From the NCBI GenBank assembly GCA_030867875.1, contig JAOWCC010001589.1, positions 82,049,537 to 82,113,536 on the forward strand: a stretch of 64,000 nt of DNA, written 5' to 3'. The translations under genes were made by a program, and so were the position numbers. Shown here piece by piece: positions 46,996 through 56,060 of this stretch. Under the pieces are notes generated by a model, which searched no databases, was not told the DNA's origin, and was given only the letters and a program-made list of their open reading frames with translations. The first letter of the stretch is position 1. The number at the start of each line of letters is the position of its first letter. The DNA comes from Actinernus sp. WN-2022 (lineage: Eukaryota; Cnidaria; Anthozoa; Actiniaria; Actinernidae).

Positions 46996-49260
46996 CTTGC
47001 AATGTATACTCGCAGGATGACAGTGATGAAGGGGGAATCAAATGCCAGGAAGTGCCACGCCTGGCATAAGTTACCTCAAAATCGATCACTAAAAGCGAGC
47101 CAAAAATATATAAACCAGCACATCTTGTTTAATTCGCTGTCAAATTTAACGAAATTTTCGTATGTTAATATTAAAATGAAATAACGTCTTTAGGATCAAA
47201 CACGTTTGTATATTGACGTTAGTGTGACGTCATAACGAACGACTCCTTTTAAGGTCAAATTCTGCGTTACCTATACGTTTGAAATAAAGCATGTTATCAC
47301 AACAACATAAATATGTGTTTTTGATTGCCGCAATTTTAAAGTCTCTACGATAAATATTTGCTGAGTTATTAAGAACTGAAGTTTCCTGTGACGTCACATT
47401 TTCTGACGTCATGGGTCTGACATCAGTCATGCTTTCTAAATTGAATAAACATAAAAAAGACCATATTGTGGCTATTCAGTGTACAGTAAGTACAGTTCCT
47501 CTTTAAAACCCGAAAAATACTTGAATAGTTATTTTTAAAAGACGTTTTCAAAAATATATGACGTCATAATGACGTTTCCTCTTTTTCACTGCGAATTTTA
47601 AAGTATTTCCTCTCAAAAATCGAAAATTCTAAAAACATACGGTTGTGGGTACCGATTTACTCTTTTGATTGCTAGATTGTCGTAAACAAATATTTTAAAC
47701 TCTAAAAGATGAATGAAGAAGTTATTTTGTAAATGGTTCTGTGTTGAATATTTCCCGCCAAATTTTAGCGGGAAAATTGCCAAAATTCAAAATTTAATAA
47801 CTTTTCTCCCTCTTAACCAATCGAACTCGGGTTTTCGGTTTCTTTGTTGTCGACATGATGGCAAATCGATAATATAAAATTTACTGATGTTCAAGGTAAT
47901 TGAAAACATCGAGAAACCTATCATAAATGGATACATGACGTAACTGTGACGTCATAAAGATGTCTACGGTAGATCAAATCATCGGATTTTGTTTAGGTCG
48001 TCGGTCTTCATCATCCCACAAAAATTCGATCGTCTACGTTGGAAACTTTTGAAAATATAGCAAAGTGATAGATTTTAGGGTCATTTGTGCCAAGCGTGGC
48101 ACAGTCTGTAGATTTTCATTGTGATGTGGTATTTTCTGTATACTCGCAAGAGAAATCGAATGCCAGGAAGGCACAGTCTGTAGATTTTCATTGTAATGTA
48201 GTCTTTTCTGTATACTCGCAAGAGAAATCGAATGCCAGTAAGGCGCAGTCTGTAGATTTTCATTGTAATGTGGTCTTTTCTGTATACTCGCAAGAGAAAT
48301 CGAATGCCAGGAAGGCGCAGTCTGTATATTTTCATGATGACAGTGATGAAGGGGGAATCAAATGCTAGTAAGGCGCAGTCTGTAGATTTTCATTGCAAAG
48401 TGTTCTTTACTGTATACTCGCAGGATGACAGTGATGAAGGGGAAATCAAATGCCAGTGAGGCGCAGTCTGTTGATTTTCATTGCAAAGGGTTCTTTACTC
48501 TATACTCGCAGGATGACAGTGATAAAGGGGGAATCAAATGCCAGGAAGGCGCAGTCTGTAGATTTTCATTGCAAAGTGTTCTTTACTGTATACTCGCAGG
48601 ATAACAGTGATGAAGGGGGAATCGAATGCCAGTAAGGCACAGTCTGTAGATTTTCATTGTAATGTGTTATTTACTGTATACTCGCAGGATGACAGTGATG
48701 AAGGGGGAATGACATGCCAGGAAGGCGCAGTCTGTAGATTTTCATTGCAAAGTGTTCTTTACTGTATACTCGCAGGATGACAGTAATGAAGGGGGAATCG
48801 AATGCCAGTAAGACACAGTCTGTAGATTTTCATTGTAATGTGGTCTTTTCTGTATACTCGCCAGAGAAATCGAATGCCAAGAAGGCGCAGTCTGTAGATT
48901 TTCATTGCAAAGTGTTATTTTCTGTATACTCGCAGGATGACAGTGATGAAGGGGGAATCAAATGCTTGCAAGGCACAGTCTGTAGATTTTTATTGCAAAG
49001 TATTCTTTAGTGTCTTTACTGTATATTCGCAGGTATGATAGTAATGAAGGGAGAATGAAATGTCAGGAAGGCAGAGTCTGTAGATTTTCGCTGTATACTC
49101 GGAGAATGACGGTGATAAAGGCGAATAAAATGCAAGGAAGGCAGAGTCTATAGTCTGTATATTTCCATTTCAAAGTGTCCTTAATACTGTATACGTGCAA
49201 GATGAATGAAGGAGGAATCACAAATGCCAGAAAGGCACAGTCTGTAGCTGTTCATTGTAT
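46996..49260. repeat. Two-type satellite (about 72 and 90 bp units), split by an inverted-repeat element
   Basis: Units share GCGCAGTCTGTAGATTTTCA and TGTATACTCGCA. One type continues AGAGAAATCGAATGCCA; the longer type adds GGATGACAGTGATGAAGGGG. About 14 copies occur at 48100-49250 and one at 46999-47051. Open frames on both strands are repeat artefacts. The array lies downstream of the large minus-strand mobile gene at 50355. Confidence 0.85.
47052..48102. mobile_element. 1.05-kb inverted-repeat element inside the satellite
   Basis: The left end GTGCCACGCCTGGCATAAGT matches the inverted right end (GTGCCACGCTTGGCACAAAT) for about 40 bp. It separates one satellite unit from the rest of the array. 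It has five TGACGTCA octamers and no recognised protein. Confidence 0.7.
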
Positions 49261-50354
49261 GTGTTCTTTACCGAATTTTTGAGTACAGTGGTGACGAGAG
49301 AGTCTGCTGCAGCACAGCTGGATTGCATTATATTGCTTTCAAAAACTCATGAATAATTAATGAGCATTTTGTCCAATCAGATGAAGCAAATCAGTCACGT
49401 GCATGCTCTTTATACCTGATAAAATCTCATCATTCTAAAAGGCCCGCGGAGGGATTTGAATTCTGTCCCAGGGGGAAACTCGGTTAATGACTGAGACAAT
49501 GGAATTTCTATTGATGTTTCAGCTTTCTCATTGAATTGCTAATTAGGATGAACGTTTTATATAAAGAATACTAATGAACATGAAATTTTATATAAAGTTT
49601 CATCCTAATTAAGAATTCACTGATAAAGACCCAAAGATAGCAAAAAGTACATGGAACATAAGGTACCTAGATAATAAATTTTGCACTAAATTTACTGATA
49701 TCAGCAGACCACCGAGATACACAGATAATATTTTTAAAATGAAGTTAACCAACTTGTTTACCGAGCCAATGTTTAGTTCCAATTATTAAACCAAACTCAA
49801 AGCCGTAAAATAATAAAAACGTGCATTAAACTTACATATTTTGTGCCGGAGTCAAAAATTTAGAGTCTGCCGTCATGTCAGTCACATCGCTTTCCAAGTC
49901 TTGAACTTTATCGAGGTAAACCACGACACCAAATCCTTCAAGTGCAGGTACTTCTTGCATTGCGAAACGCCGCTTCAAACAACATAGTATGGTAATTTCT
50001 TCATGTCATTCCCTTGAGATGTTTGTAATTGCAGGCGGTGATTACTCGAATATTTTGCATGGCGTTGTGAATACAAAGGTTCAATGGTTCATTAAGTAAC
50101 CATTCCCTTGAGATGTGCGTCTTTCTTTCATTGCATTCTTAAAGCGTTTTTGAAGCCGTTTAAAACACTCACAGCACGTGTTTTATCAAGTCTAAAAATT
50201 CTCGCGCTTCGCCCTCGAATTTTTAAACTTGATAAAACACTGCTGTTCGTGTTTTAAACAGTACTTAAAACCACTGTGGTGCTATGTTTTCCTTTTAAGG
50301 ACGTACCATTGAAATGTCTATAATTACTAGAGCATCGCTGTGGTGAATCATGCT
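49261..50354. repeat. Non-coding stretch with a long hairpin
   Basis: At 50170-50262 GTGTTTTATCAAGT and its complement enclose AAAAATTCTCGCGCTTCGCC-type inner arms, forming a long hairpin. A weaker hairpin occurs at about 49535-49612. No gene was seen between the satellite and the stop codon at 50355. Confidence 0.55.
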
Positions 50355-53300
50355 TTATGCATTTTTGTTCACGATGTCAAGCATGAGTTTGGCACGAAGA
50401 TAATGAGATTCGCTGAAATCCCAACTGAAACGGGTACGTCTACTACAGTAGACACGTACAGAGAAAATGACCCCAATACCACAGCTTTCCTGGCCTCCTT
50501 TTCCGTCAGCGGTTGCGGACTGTTGATCTGGCATTGGTGTGGTGAAACGCGCAATTTGCCAGTCATGTGGCTGAAACGATAGATGACCTGTTAGGTCGAA
50601 GAGCAGACCAAGTATAGCTTTGAAGTGCTTTGTCATTTCTGTAGTGATTTTGAGATGGAATCCATCATCATAACGCACTACCTTTTCAGTGACATGAAAC
50701 ACGGCAAGTCCCCAGTGGTTTCCATGTATGTGAATAGGAAGAAAGAAATTCTCAACTTCGATCACTCTAAATATGGAGCAAACTCTTCTCAGTAAACGCC
50801 TCTTGCTTTCCTCAGCATCGTTGACACACAGGAATGAAGGCAAGAGGGCAAACCTGTCTCTACCACTTTGGTGGTTTGAAGCTGTACAACTCTGTGATAT
50901 TAGCAAGTGAATGACTTCGTCCGTTATATACCTTTCACAACATAGCGTTGAAAGCTCTTGAGTATTTATGAGATAATCCTCAAACTTTGCAATATATGAC
51001 CCATCCACATTCCATCGGTCCAGTAATGCAGCGATAACCTTTTCTTTCTCTTCGGGCTTGTGTCGAGAGAAAGCGTCATATGACCAGTTTAGCTCCTCCT
51101 CTACTTCTCTTCTAATATCTTTGATTTTAAAGTACTTTTGTAAAATGTTCAGGCCATTAAGAGAGAAGCACCCGTAACCAGGTATTGCCATGCCGAAATT
51201 TTCCCTGTCCTTTTGTTTTCTTAACGTTTTTATAGCCTTTCGGATTCGTGATAGAGGTGGGAGATTTTCCACCTTTAGAGGGTCTGACAGCTGCTGCGCG
51301 TATTCTATAGAAAATTCAATGTCGAGGGACATGTGTACAGGTGGTACATCTGTAATTGCTAAAAGACGCCGTGGAGTCCTAAAAAAGCTCTCGGATCGCC
51401 TCAGATCGTACCAAATGGAATCATCATCTTCATGAAGAGATGGTTCTTCGACGGACGCGATGGATATGACATCTTCATTAGGGCATGGGTCTTCGACGGG
51501 CGTGAGGGATATGTCATCTTCATTAGGGGATGGTTCTTCGATGGACGTGATGGTTACGACATCTTCATTAGGGGATGGTTCTTCGACGGACGCGAGGGAT
51601 ATGTCATCTTCATTAGGGGATGGTCCTTTGACGGACGTGATGGATATGACATCTTCATTAGAGGATGGTTCTTCGACGGACGCAATGGACATGAGATTAC
51701 TACCATCCTGAACAGGAGCATTGGCTTGGCCACGTGAAAGAGAGATATTTTGTGGCAGTTGATCTCTTGAAAGAACATTAGCGTCATCGCAAATAGCTTC
51801 TGTAATTGTGGTGTGCACAACACTTACAGGGTGCAAGATTGTCTGTGACCCATTTTCTACGCTGGCCGTAATTAAGAGACCAATTGATTTTTCATCAACG
51901 AAGCACACTTTGTTACATGCACTGGACGAGGCTCTCGGCGCACCATTGGTTTTCTCAATGCAAACACTACTCCTCTTTCTACTTTGGATCTGCTTGTTGA
52001 CATTATTTCGGAATGCCAATCCCGCCTTGGTCGTGCGTCGCGTGATGTATTGACGTTTCTTATTTCGCCCTTCTTTAGTTTTCTTGTTTGTTTTCGAGGT
52101 AGACTGAGCTTTGTTTGTCGTCTTTGTCTTTAATCTTTTGGCGTTGATTTGGAGTCCAGCGTCTCTCTCAAGATTGTTTTGATTTGAGCTCTTTTTAGGT
52201 TTGCCTTCCTTGTCCCTCTTTGTTCGAGTTGCGCGTTCACGGTTCTTTTTTCGCCCTTCTTTGAAACTTTGTTTGTTCGTTGTATTTGGTTCCGAGGTGG
52301 ACTGAGCTGTGCTTGTCGTCATTCCCTTTGCTCTTTTGATGTTGGACTGGACTTGGCGGCCTCTCTCAAGACTATGTTTCTTTGTCATCTTGTCAGGTTG
52401 ATTTTCATTGTCCGTCCTCGATTGATTTGTCTTCTGGCTTATTTTAGTGTCAGCCGCCTTTCCACAAATATGATGATATGCCGAAGACTTCTTCAAGGGA
52501 ATGAATGTGCTCACCAGAGGGTCAGCGATATGTGTTCTTTTTCTACCGTACCTTGATCTCGACACAAACGTCAAAGCACGATTAAAACAAGATGCGGGAA
52601 GCCACATGTCATCTGATTCGCTGTACCCCTCGAACCGGACCTTATACTCGAAAATTCCATCCTTATTCAGCTTACGGCCAACAATCCCATCAACTTCATA
52701 TAACCCTTCTTCTAAAGTATCCTCTTCGTCTGTGTTGGGATCTTCAGTGCCACTCGCTAACACTTTGCTCACTTCAGATTCCCTTTTGTGATATCCCTTA
52801 TCGGACAGCATTCTACGTGAGCTTTCGTGAAGATAGAAGCAGCCTTTTACTGATGGATCAGGAAGAAGTTCAACTGGCCCTATGACTCCTGATGGAGACC
52901 GCCAAGGAGTTAGACAAACTTCGTTCTTTATGCAATAAAGATTATCTGTGGGACTATACTCATAGAGGGAGCAACGAAACCTTACAGGAGCATTTGGCTT
53001 TAGCTCGAAACTAGCAATATCGTTTCCATCCTTTGACGACTGAATGATCTCTACTCTTCCGATCTTATAGAATTGCTCTCCTTTCTCTGTCGATTTTAAG
53101 GCAACATCACAAAATCGTAAGATGTTATGCTTTGGGCTAACGGGAGCTTTGCCAGGTAAATATTTGGCGGCCCAGTGCCTTTTCTGTCTGGATCGTGACA
53201 CGTACTCTCTAGGCAAAACGAGTTTGATTGCCTGGCGGATATCGATCATGGGAGCTCCATTTTCGCCGCACTTGGAAATCTTCCACTTCCTACCGGTCTC

Positions 53301-54461
53301 ATTGGTTTCAAACTGCTCCTCCAAATCGTTGTCGTCCTCCTCGCACGTTTCCTCTTTATTCTCTGTTTCAATGCTAATGCATTCCTTGTCATCAACTTCA
53401 TCTTCATCTTGATATTCTATTCCTTTAGAGAGTGTTACATCATCGGCAAATGACTCGTTCAGCTTGTTGTGGCTGCTTGGAATAGGCCCGTCAACAATAA
53501 CCACGCCTTTTCGATGACAAAATACGTATGGAGTTTCCCAGTTGCCTGACGTTTTTAAGAGGTCGACACATGCGGCTGGCATATACCTCTGAAACAGGGC
53601 TTGTCCAGATTTAACTCCCTCGTAATGTGCCTCCTTTTGTTCCCCAAGGAAGTCGCTGTAACGACTGGGATAGCTGTACGCTGGTGCTTTACCTTCTGTA
53701 GACAATTGCTTGTGTAATGAAAACCCAAGTTTACGTCGGCGGCACGACGCTTTCACCTTAACTCCAGCCAAAGCCAACTTCTGCTTCGTCTGCAAGTTAA
53801 ACTGGACGCTTGAACTTTTGTTCAGCATGTCCGCAAATGTTGGTTGGCTGTCAAGAGACTGTATCTCATTTGTCTTTCCTTGCATTTCACTGATGATTCT
53901 CTCTGTGGTTTTTGTTCCTGAAAGCGTCGGAGATGCAAAATAAGGACCAAGCTCGAAAAAATGTAGGAACAGTGCCAGCTGATGGCAGGTTGCGGCAGCA
54001 AAAATAATTTCTGCGGTGCTGTAACACCCGTACGTAATAAAATTACCCCTCTTTGAGGGGTTATGCTTTGCTCCTGACTGAGAATGAAGCCTCAGCTTCT
54101 GCAACTCGAGAACCTTCTTCCATAGACGAAGAATGGTTATAGCACAAGAAACGGATCGTTGAACATCTGCAGGATACCCAAAGTCCGCCTTTCGGAAGGG
54201 CTCAATCAGATGAAAGACTGCTCTGATGTAAAGGCTTGTAGCTTGGGAACCTGCGATGTATTCGTCCAGAAGATCGGCGATACGTATATTGAAAAGCCTT
54301 TCGCAAGCATCAGAATTCTGGTCAAAGAAGTATATAAGCACCAAATCCATTGAGCGAAGACCACTATCTAGCCCAAGTTCCTGACATCGATTACGGAGAT
54401 CTTTCAGGTGATTGATCGTTGCCAACCGTGTAACTTTGCCTTCTTCGCACCAGAATGTCAA
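50355..54461 (-). CDS. Mobile-element protein block: transposase C-terminal half, chromodomain, Ulp1-like protease
   Basis: A 1368-residue open block; numbering starts at a TTG at 54461, which is not a real start because the frame is open upstream. Residues 1-240 look like the second half of an RNase H-fold transposase, with an SGTKTTERIISEMQGKT segment (E187 a candidate third acidic residue). Residues 586-635 form a chromodomain, with EYKVRFEGYSESDDMWLP visible and Y588, F610 and Y613 at cage positions; these bind methylated histone tails in known families. Residues 640-850 are Lys/Arg-rich. Six 16-residue repeats (EEPSPNED core) lie near 924-1010. The end, about 1170-1368, resembles a C48 SUMO-type protease, with His1249-Trp, Asp1265/1266 and Cys1327 in an ESCGIG motif. 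It continues the 54458-55999 frame after a one-base shift. Superfamily not identified; not a Polinton or retroelement. Confidence 0.75.
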   Translation of the reverse strand: MTFWCEEGKVTRLATINHLKDLRNRCQELGLDSGLRSMDLVLIYFFDQNSDACERLFNIRIADLLDEYIAGSQATSLYIRAVFHLIEPFRKADFGYPADVQRSVSCAITILRLWKKVLELQKLRLHSQSGAKHNPSKRGNFITYGCYSTAEIIFAAATCHQLALFLHFFELGPYFASPTLSGTKTTERIISEMQGKTNEIQSLDSQPTFADMLNKSSSVQFNLQTKQKLALAGVKVKASCRRRKLGFSLHKQLSTEGKAPAYSYPSRYSDFLGEQKEAHYEGVKSGQALFQRYMPAACVDLLKTSGNWETPYVFCHRKGVVIVDGPIPSSHNKLNESFADDVTLSKGIEYQDEDEVDDKECISIETENKEETCEEDDNDLEEQFETNETGRKWKISKCGENGAPMIDIRQAIKLVLPREYVSRSRQKRHWAAKYLPGKAPVSPKHNILRFCDVALKSTEKGEQFYKIGRVEIIQSSKDGNDIASFELKPNAPVRFRCSLYEYSPTDNLYCIKNEVCLTPWRSPSGVIGPVELLPDPSVKGCFYLHESSRRMLSDKGYHKRESEVSKVLASGTEDPNTDEEDTLEEGLYEVDGIVGRKLNKDGIFEYKVRFEGYSESDDMWLPASCFNRALTFVSRSRYGRKRTHIADPLVSTFIPLKKSSAYHHICGKAADTKISQKTNQSRTDNENQPDKMTKKHSLERGRQVQSNIKRAKGMTTSTAQSTSEPNTTNKQSFKEGRKKNRERATRTKRDKEGKPKKSSNQNNLERDAGLQINAKRLKTKTTNKAQSTSKTNKKTKEGRNKKRQYITRRTTKAGLAFRNNVNKQIQSRKRSSVCIEKTNGAPRASSSACNKVCFVDEKSIGLLITASVENGSQTILHPVSVVHTTITEAICDDANVLSRDQLPQNISLSRGQANAPVQDGSNLMSIASVEEPSSNEDVISITSVKGPSPNEDDISLASVEEPSPNEDVVTITSIEEPSPNEDDISLTPVEDPCPNEDVISIASVEEPSLHEDDDSIWYDLRRSESFFRTPRRLLAITDVPPVHMSLDIEFSIEYAQQLSDPLKVENLPPLSRIRKAIKTLRKQKDRENFGMAIPGYGCFSLNGLNILQKYFKIKDIRREVEEELNWSYDAFSRHKPEEKEKVIAALLDRWNVDGSYIAKFEDYLINTQELSTLCCERYITDEVIHLLISQSCTASNHQSGRDRFALLPSFLCVNDAEESKRRLLRRVCSIFRVIEVENFFLPIHIHGNHWGLAVFHVTEKVVRYDDGFHLKITTEMTKHFKAILGLLFDLTGHLSFQPHDWQIARFTTPMPDQQSATADGKGGQESCGIGVIFSVRVYCSRRTRFSWDFSESHYLRAKLMLDIVNKNA
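51430..51717 (-). repeat. Coding 48-bp minisatellite, six copies
   Basis: The period is 48 bp, so each unit adds 16 residues of type SIASVEEPSPNEDDI without changing frame. The repeats lie between the basic region and the protease of the mobile-element protein. Units differ by a few bases and alternate between two subtypes, which suggests duplication of a two-unit block. Confidence 0.88.
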
Positions 54462-55999
54462 CTGACGCGTTTCATATTCAGATTTTTCATGAAAAGCCGT
54501 TGTTCGTGGTCATAGTCAAGATACGCAATGGACGGAAATCGTTCATCCTCCTCTCCCAGGCCTAGGTAAACTACACCACTCTCTACTTCTCTTTGATTTG
54601 GAGTCATCAAATGAATAGCAGCTGCGAGGGAAAAGCCTGCTGAATCAGTGGAGTATCCAATAAGGTTAATACACTGCGTTCTAGGTCTTCCATTTTCATC
54701 GTACTGACAAAGGTATTGGAGGTTTTCCCAGTATTTGAGTAAATGGCATACCTTGTAACCTTTATCCTTGGTAGGCCACATACAATAGATGACTGCCTGC
54801 TTTTCCTGAGAAGCTAGGCACACAAGATTGTGAACTGAAACGCTCTTTGACAGCTTGTCTTGATCTATTAACCTGTCTATATACCTTTTCAAAGCAGTGA
54901 AATCATCTGGGTCATTCTGAGATGGATCTCTTCTAGGGATAGGGTGCTCCTCTGTACCCCATAGCTTTACATCTGGATTATAGGACTCGCCAAGTAGAAT
55001 GCCATCTCCATCTCTGTTCATGTGTGGTTGGAGGTAGCGCAATGCTCTAGCGCCATCACTGCTTTCATTCACGGGCATGTTTTCAAACATTGAGGCTGCA
55101 TCTACCAATGCGCTATGATTAATGCCAGGTTCCAGTCTAGTTGACGAAGCATGCGACGAAGCTGTGGTTACGCCTGCAAGTCCAAATACTTCAGCTAAGA
55201 TGGCATAGTTTGCCGGTCCTAGTTGATTCCTATATAAGCTAGTTATATCCTTTACCAAATCGACGTAATGGTGGTTGTTAGTGCGGAGAAGTTTCGAAAT
55301 CAGTTTTTTTATGATGAGAACTTGAACAGGCTTCTTTTGCGAGATTCCGTTGTTGAATAAACGCACCAGGTCCATTACTAGCTTAACTTCATCATTGCTA
55401 TTACAAGAGGAAAGGAGATTTTGCTCCCAATCAAGGTTAGACAACTTAACCTTACATAGCTGTTGCACATTCTTTTCTTGTCTCTTTCGGCGTTGACGCT
55501 CTTTTTCTAGCGCATTTTCTATCTCCATCTTTTTGGCGTAACGGTTATTGAACCTATTTAAACCAACCCTGTCAGTGCTTTCACTGTAGCTGCAGCTAGG
55601 GCGGTGCCGCATCGTATTGAGAAGATCTCGTCGTTGAGCAGCACATGTAACACATGTATAGGGATTATCAACGACAGACTTTGCAGTGCCCTCGCATGGT
55701 GGATCGATACTTTTGATTCCTCCTTTTATCGTAATCTGTTTCCCATAGACATGGATATTTTTGGTGTAAGGAACGTGTATAGATCTGGGCGAACTAGTGA
55801 CTTTTTGTATCAGTTCAGATGCTTGAAGGGGATGCTTCATCTTCCAGTTCTGATACTCAACACATTTCACATGATCTTCCTGGCGCTTGTAACAATTAAG
55901 AGCTCCACTTGATTTCAACTTATTGAAGAGACTTACTACTGAGGTCCTTCGAATCTGTTTGTCATGTGTGAAATGTTTATAACGACCTCTGGATCCCAT
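54458..55999 (-). CDS. Transposase-like protein, N-terminal half
   Basis: The frame starts best at the ATG at 55999 (the frame is open to a TTG nine bases upstream) and ends at TGA 54460-54458, giving about 513 residues. It has a CVTCAAQRR..Cys cluster near 117-140, a charged coiled-coil-like segment (KKMEIENALEKERQRRKRQ), a helical middle, and a C-terminal part with IGYSTDSAGFSLAAA and IAYLDYDHEQRL. These supply plausible first and second acidic residues of a DD(E/D) catalytic core. The final residues after A5 (54483-54487) look out of frame: the -1 frame continues KSEYETRQLTFW into the 1368-residue block. The two together form one protein of roughly 1880 residues if one base is restored. 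The superfamily is not recognised. It starts 62 bases after the stop of the upstream protein at 56061. Confidence 0.7.
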   Translation of the reverse strand: MGSRGRYKHFTHDKQIRRTSVVSLFNKLKSSGALNCYKRQEDHVKCVEYQNWKMKHPLQASELIQKVTSSPRSIHVPYTKNIHVYGKQITIKGGIKSIDPPCEGTAKSVVDNPYTCVTCAAQRRDLLNTMRHRPSCSYSESTDRVGLNRFNNRYAKKMEIENALEKERQRRKRQEKNVQQLCKVKLSNLDWEQNLLSSCNSNDEVKLVMDLVRLFNNGISQKKPVQVLIIKKLISKLLRTNNHHYVDLVKDITSLYRNQLGPANYAILAEVFGLAGVTTASSHASSTRLEPGINHSALVDAASMFENMPVNESSDGARALRYLQPHMNRDGDGILLGESYNPDVKLWGTEEHPIPRRDPSQNDPDDFTALKRYIDRLIDQDKLSKSVSVHNLVCLASQEKQAVIYCMWPTKDKGYKVCHLLKYWENLQYLCQYDENGRPRTQCINLIGYSTDSAGFSLAAAIHLMTPNQREVESGVVYLGLGEEDERFPSIAYLDYDHEQRLFMKNLNMKRVS

Positions 56000-56060
56000 A
56001 GGTAGCAACAGTTAACTTTCTCTGCTGGCTGGTAGTTTTTGCCCTGGTTTCCAGAGGTCC

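Noticed and set aside
48087..49010. Repeated open frames on both strands reading SVDFHCNVVFSVYSQ and similar
   Set aside because: They follow the satellite units on either strand, lack a start context and break at unit-length changes.
51432..51823. Plus-strand frames rich in FDGRDGYDIFIRGW
   Set aside because: They are the antisense of the coding minisatellite in the mobile-element protein.
54458..54500. Programmed -1 ribosomal frameshift
   Set aside because: No X-XXY-YYZ slippery heptamer is present at the switch, and a second similar homopolymer shift upstream points to mutation or error.
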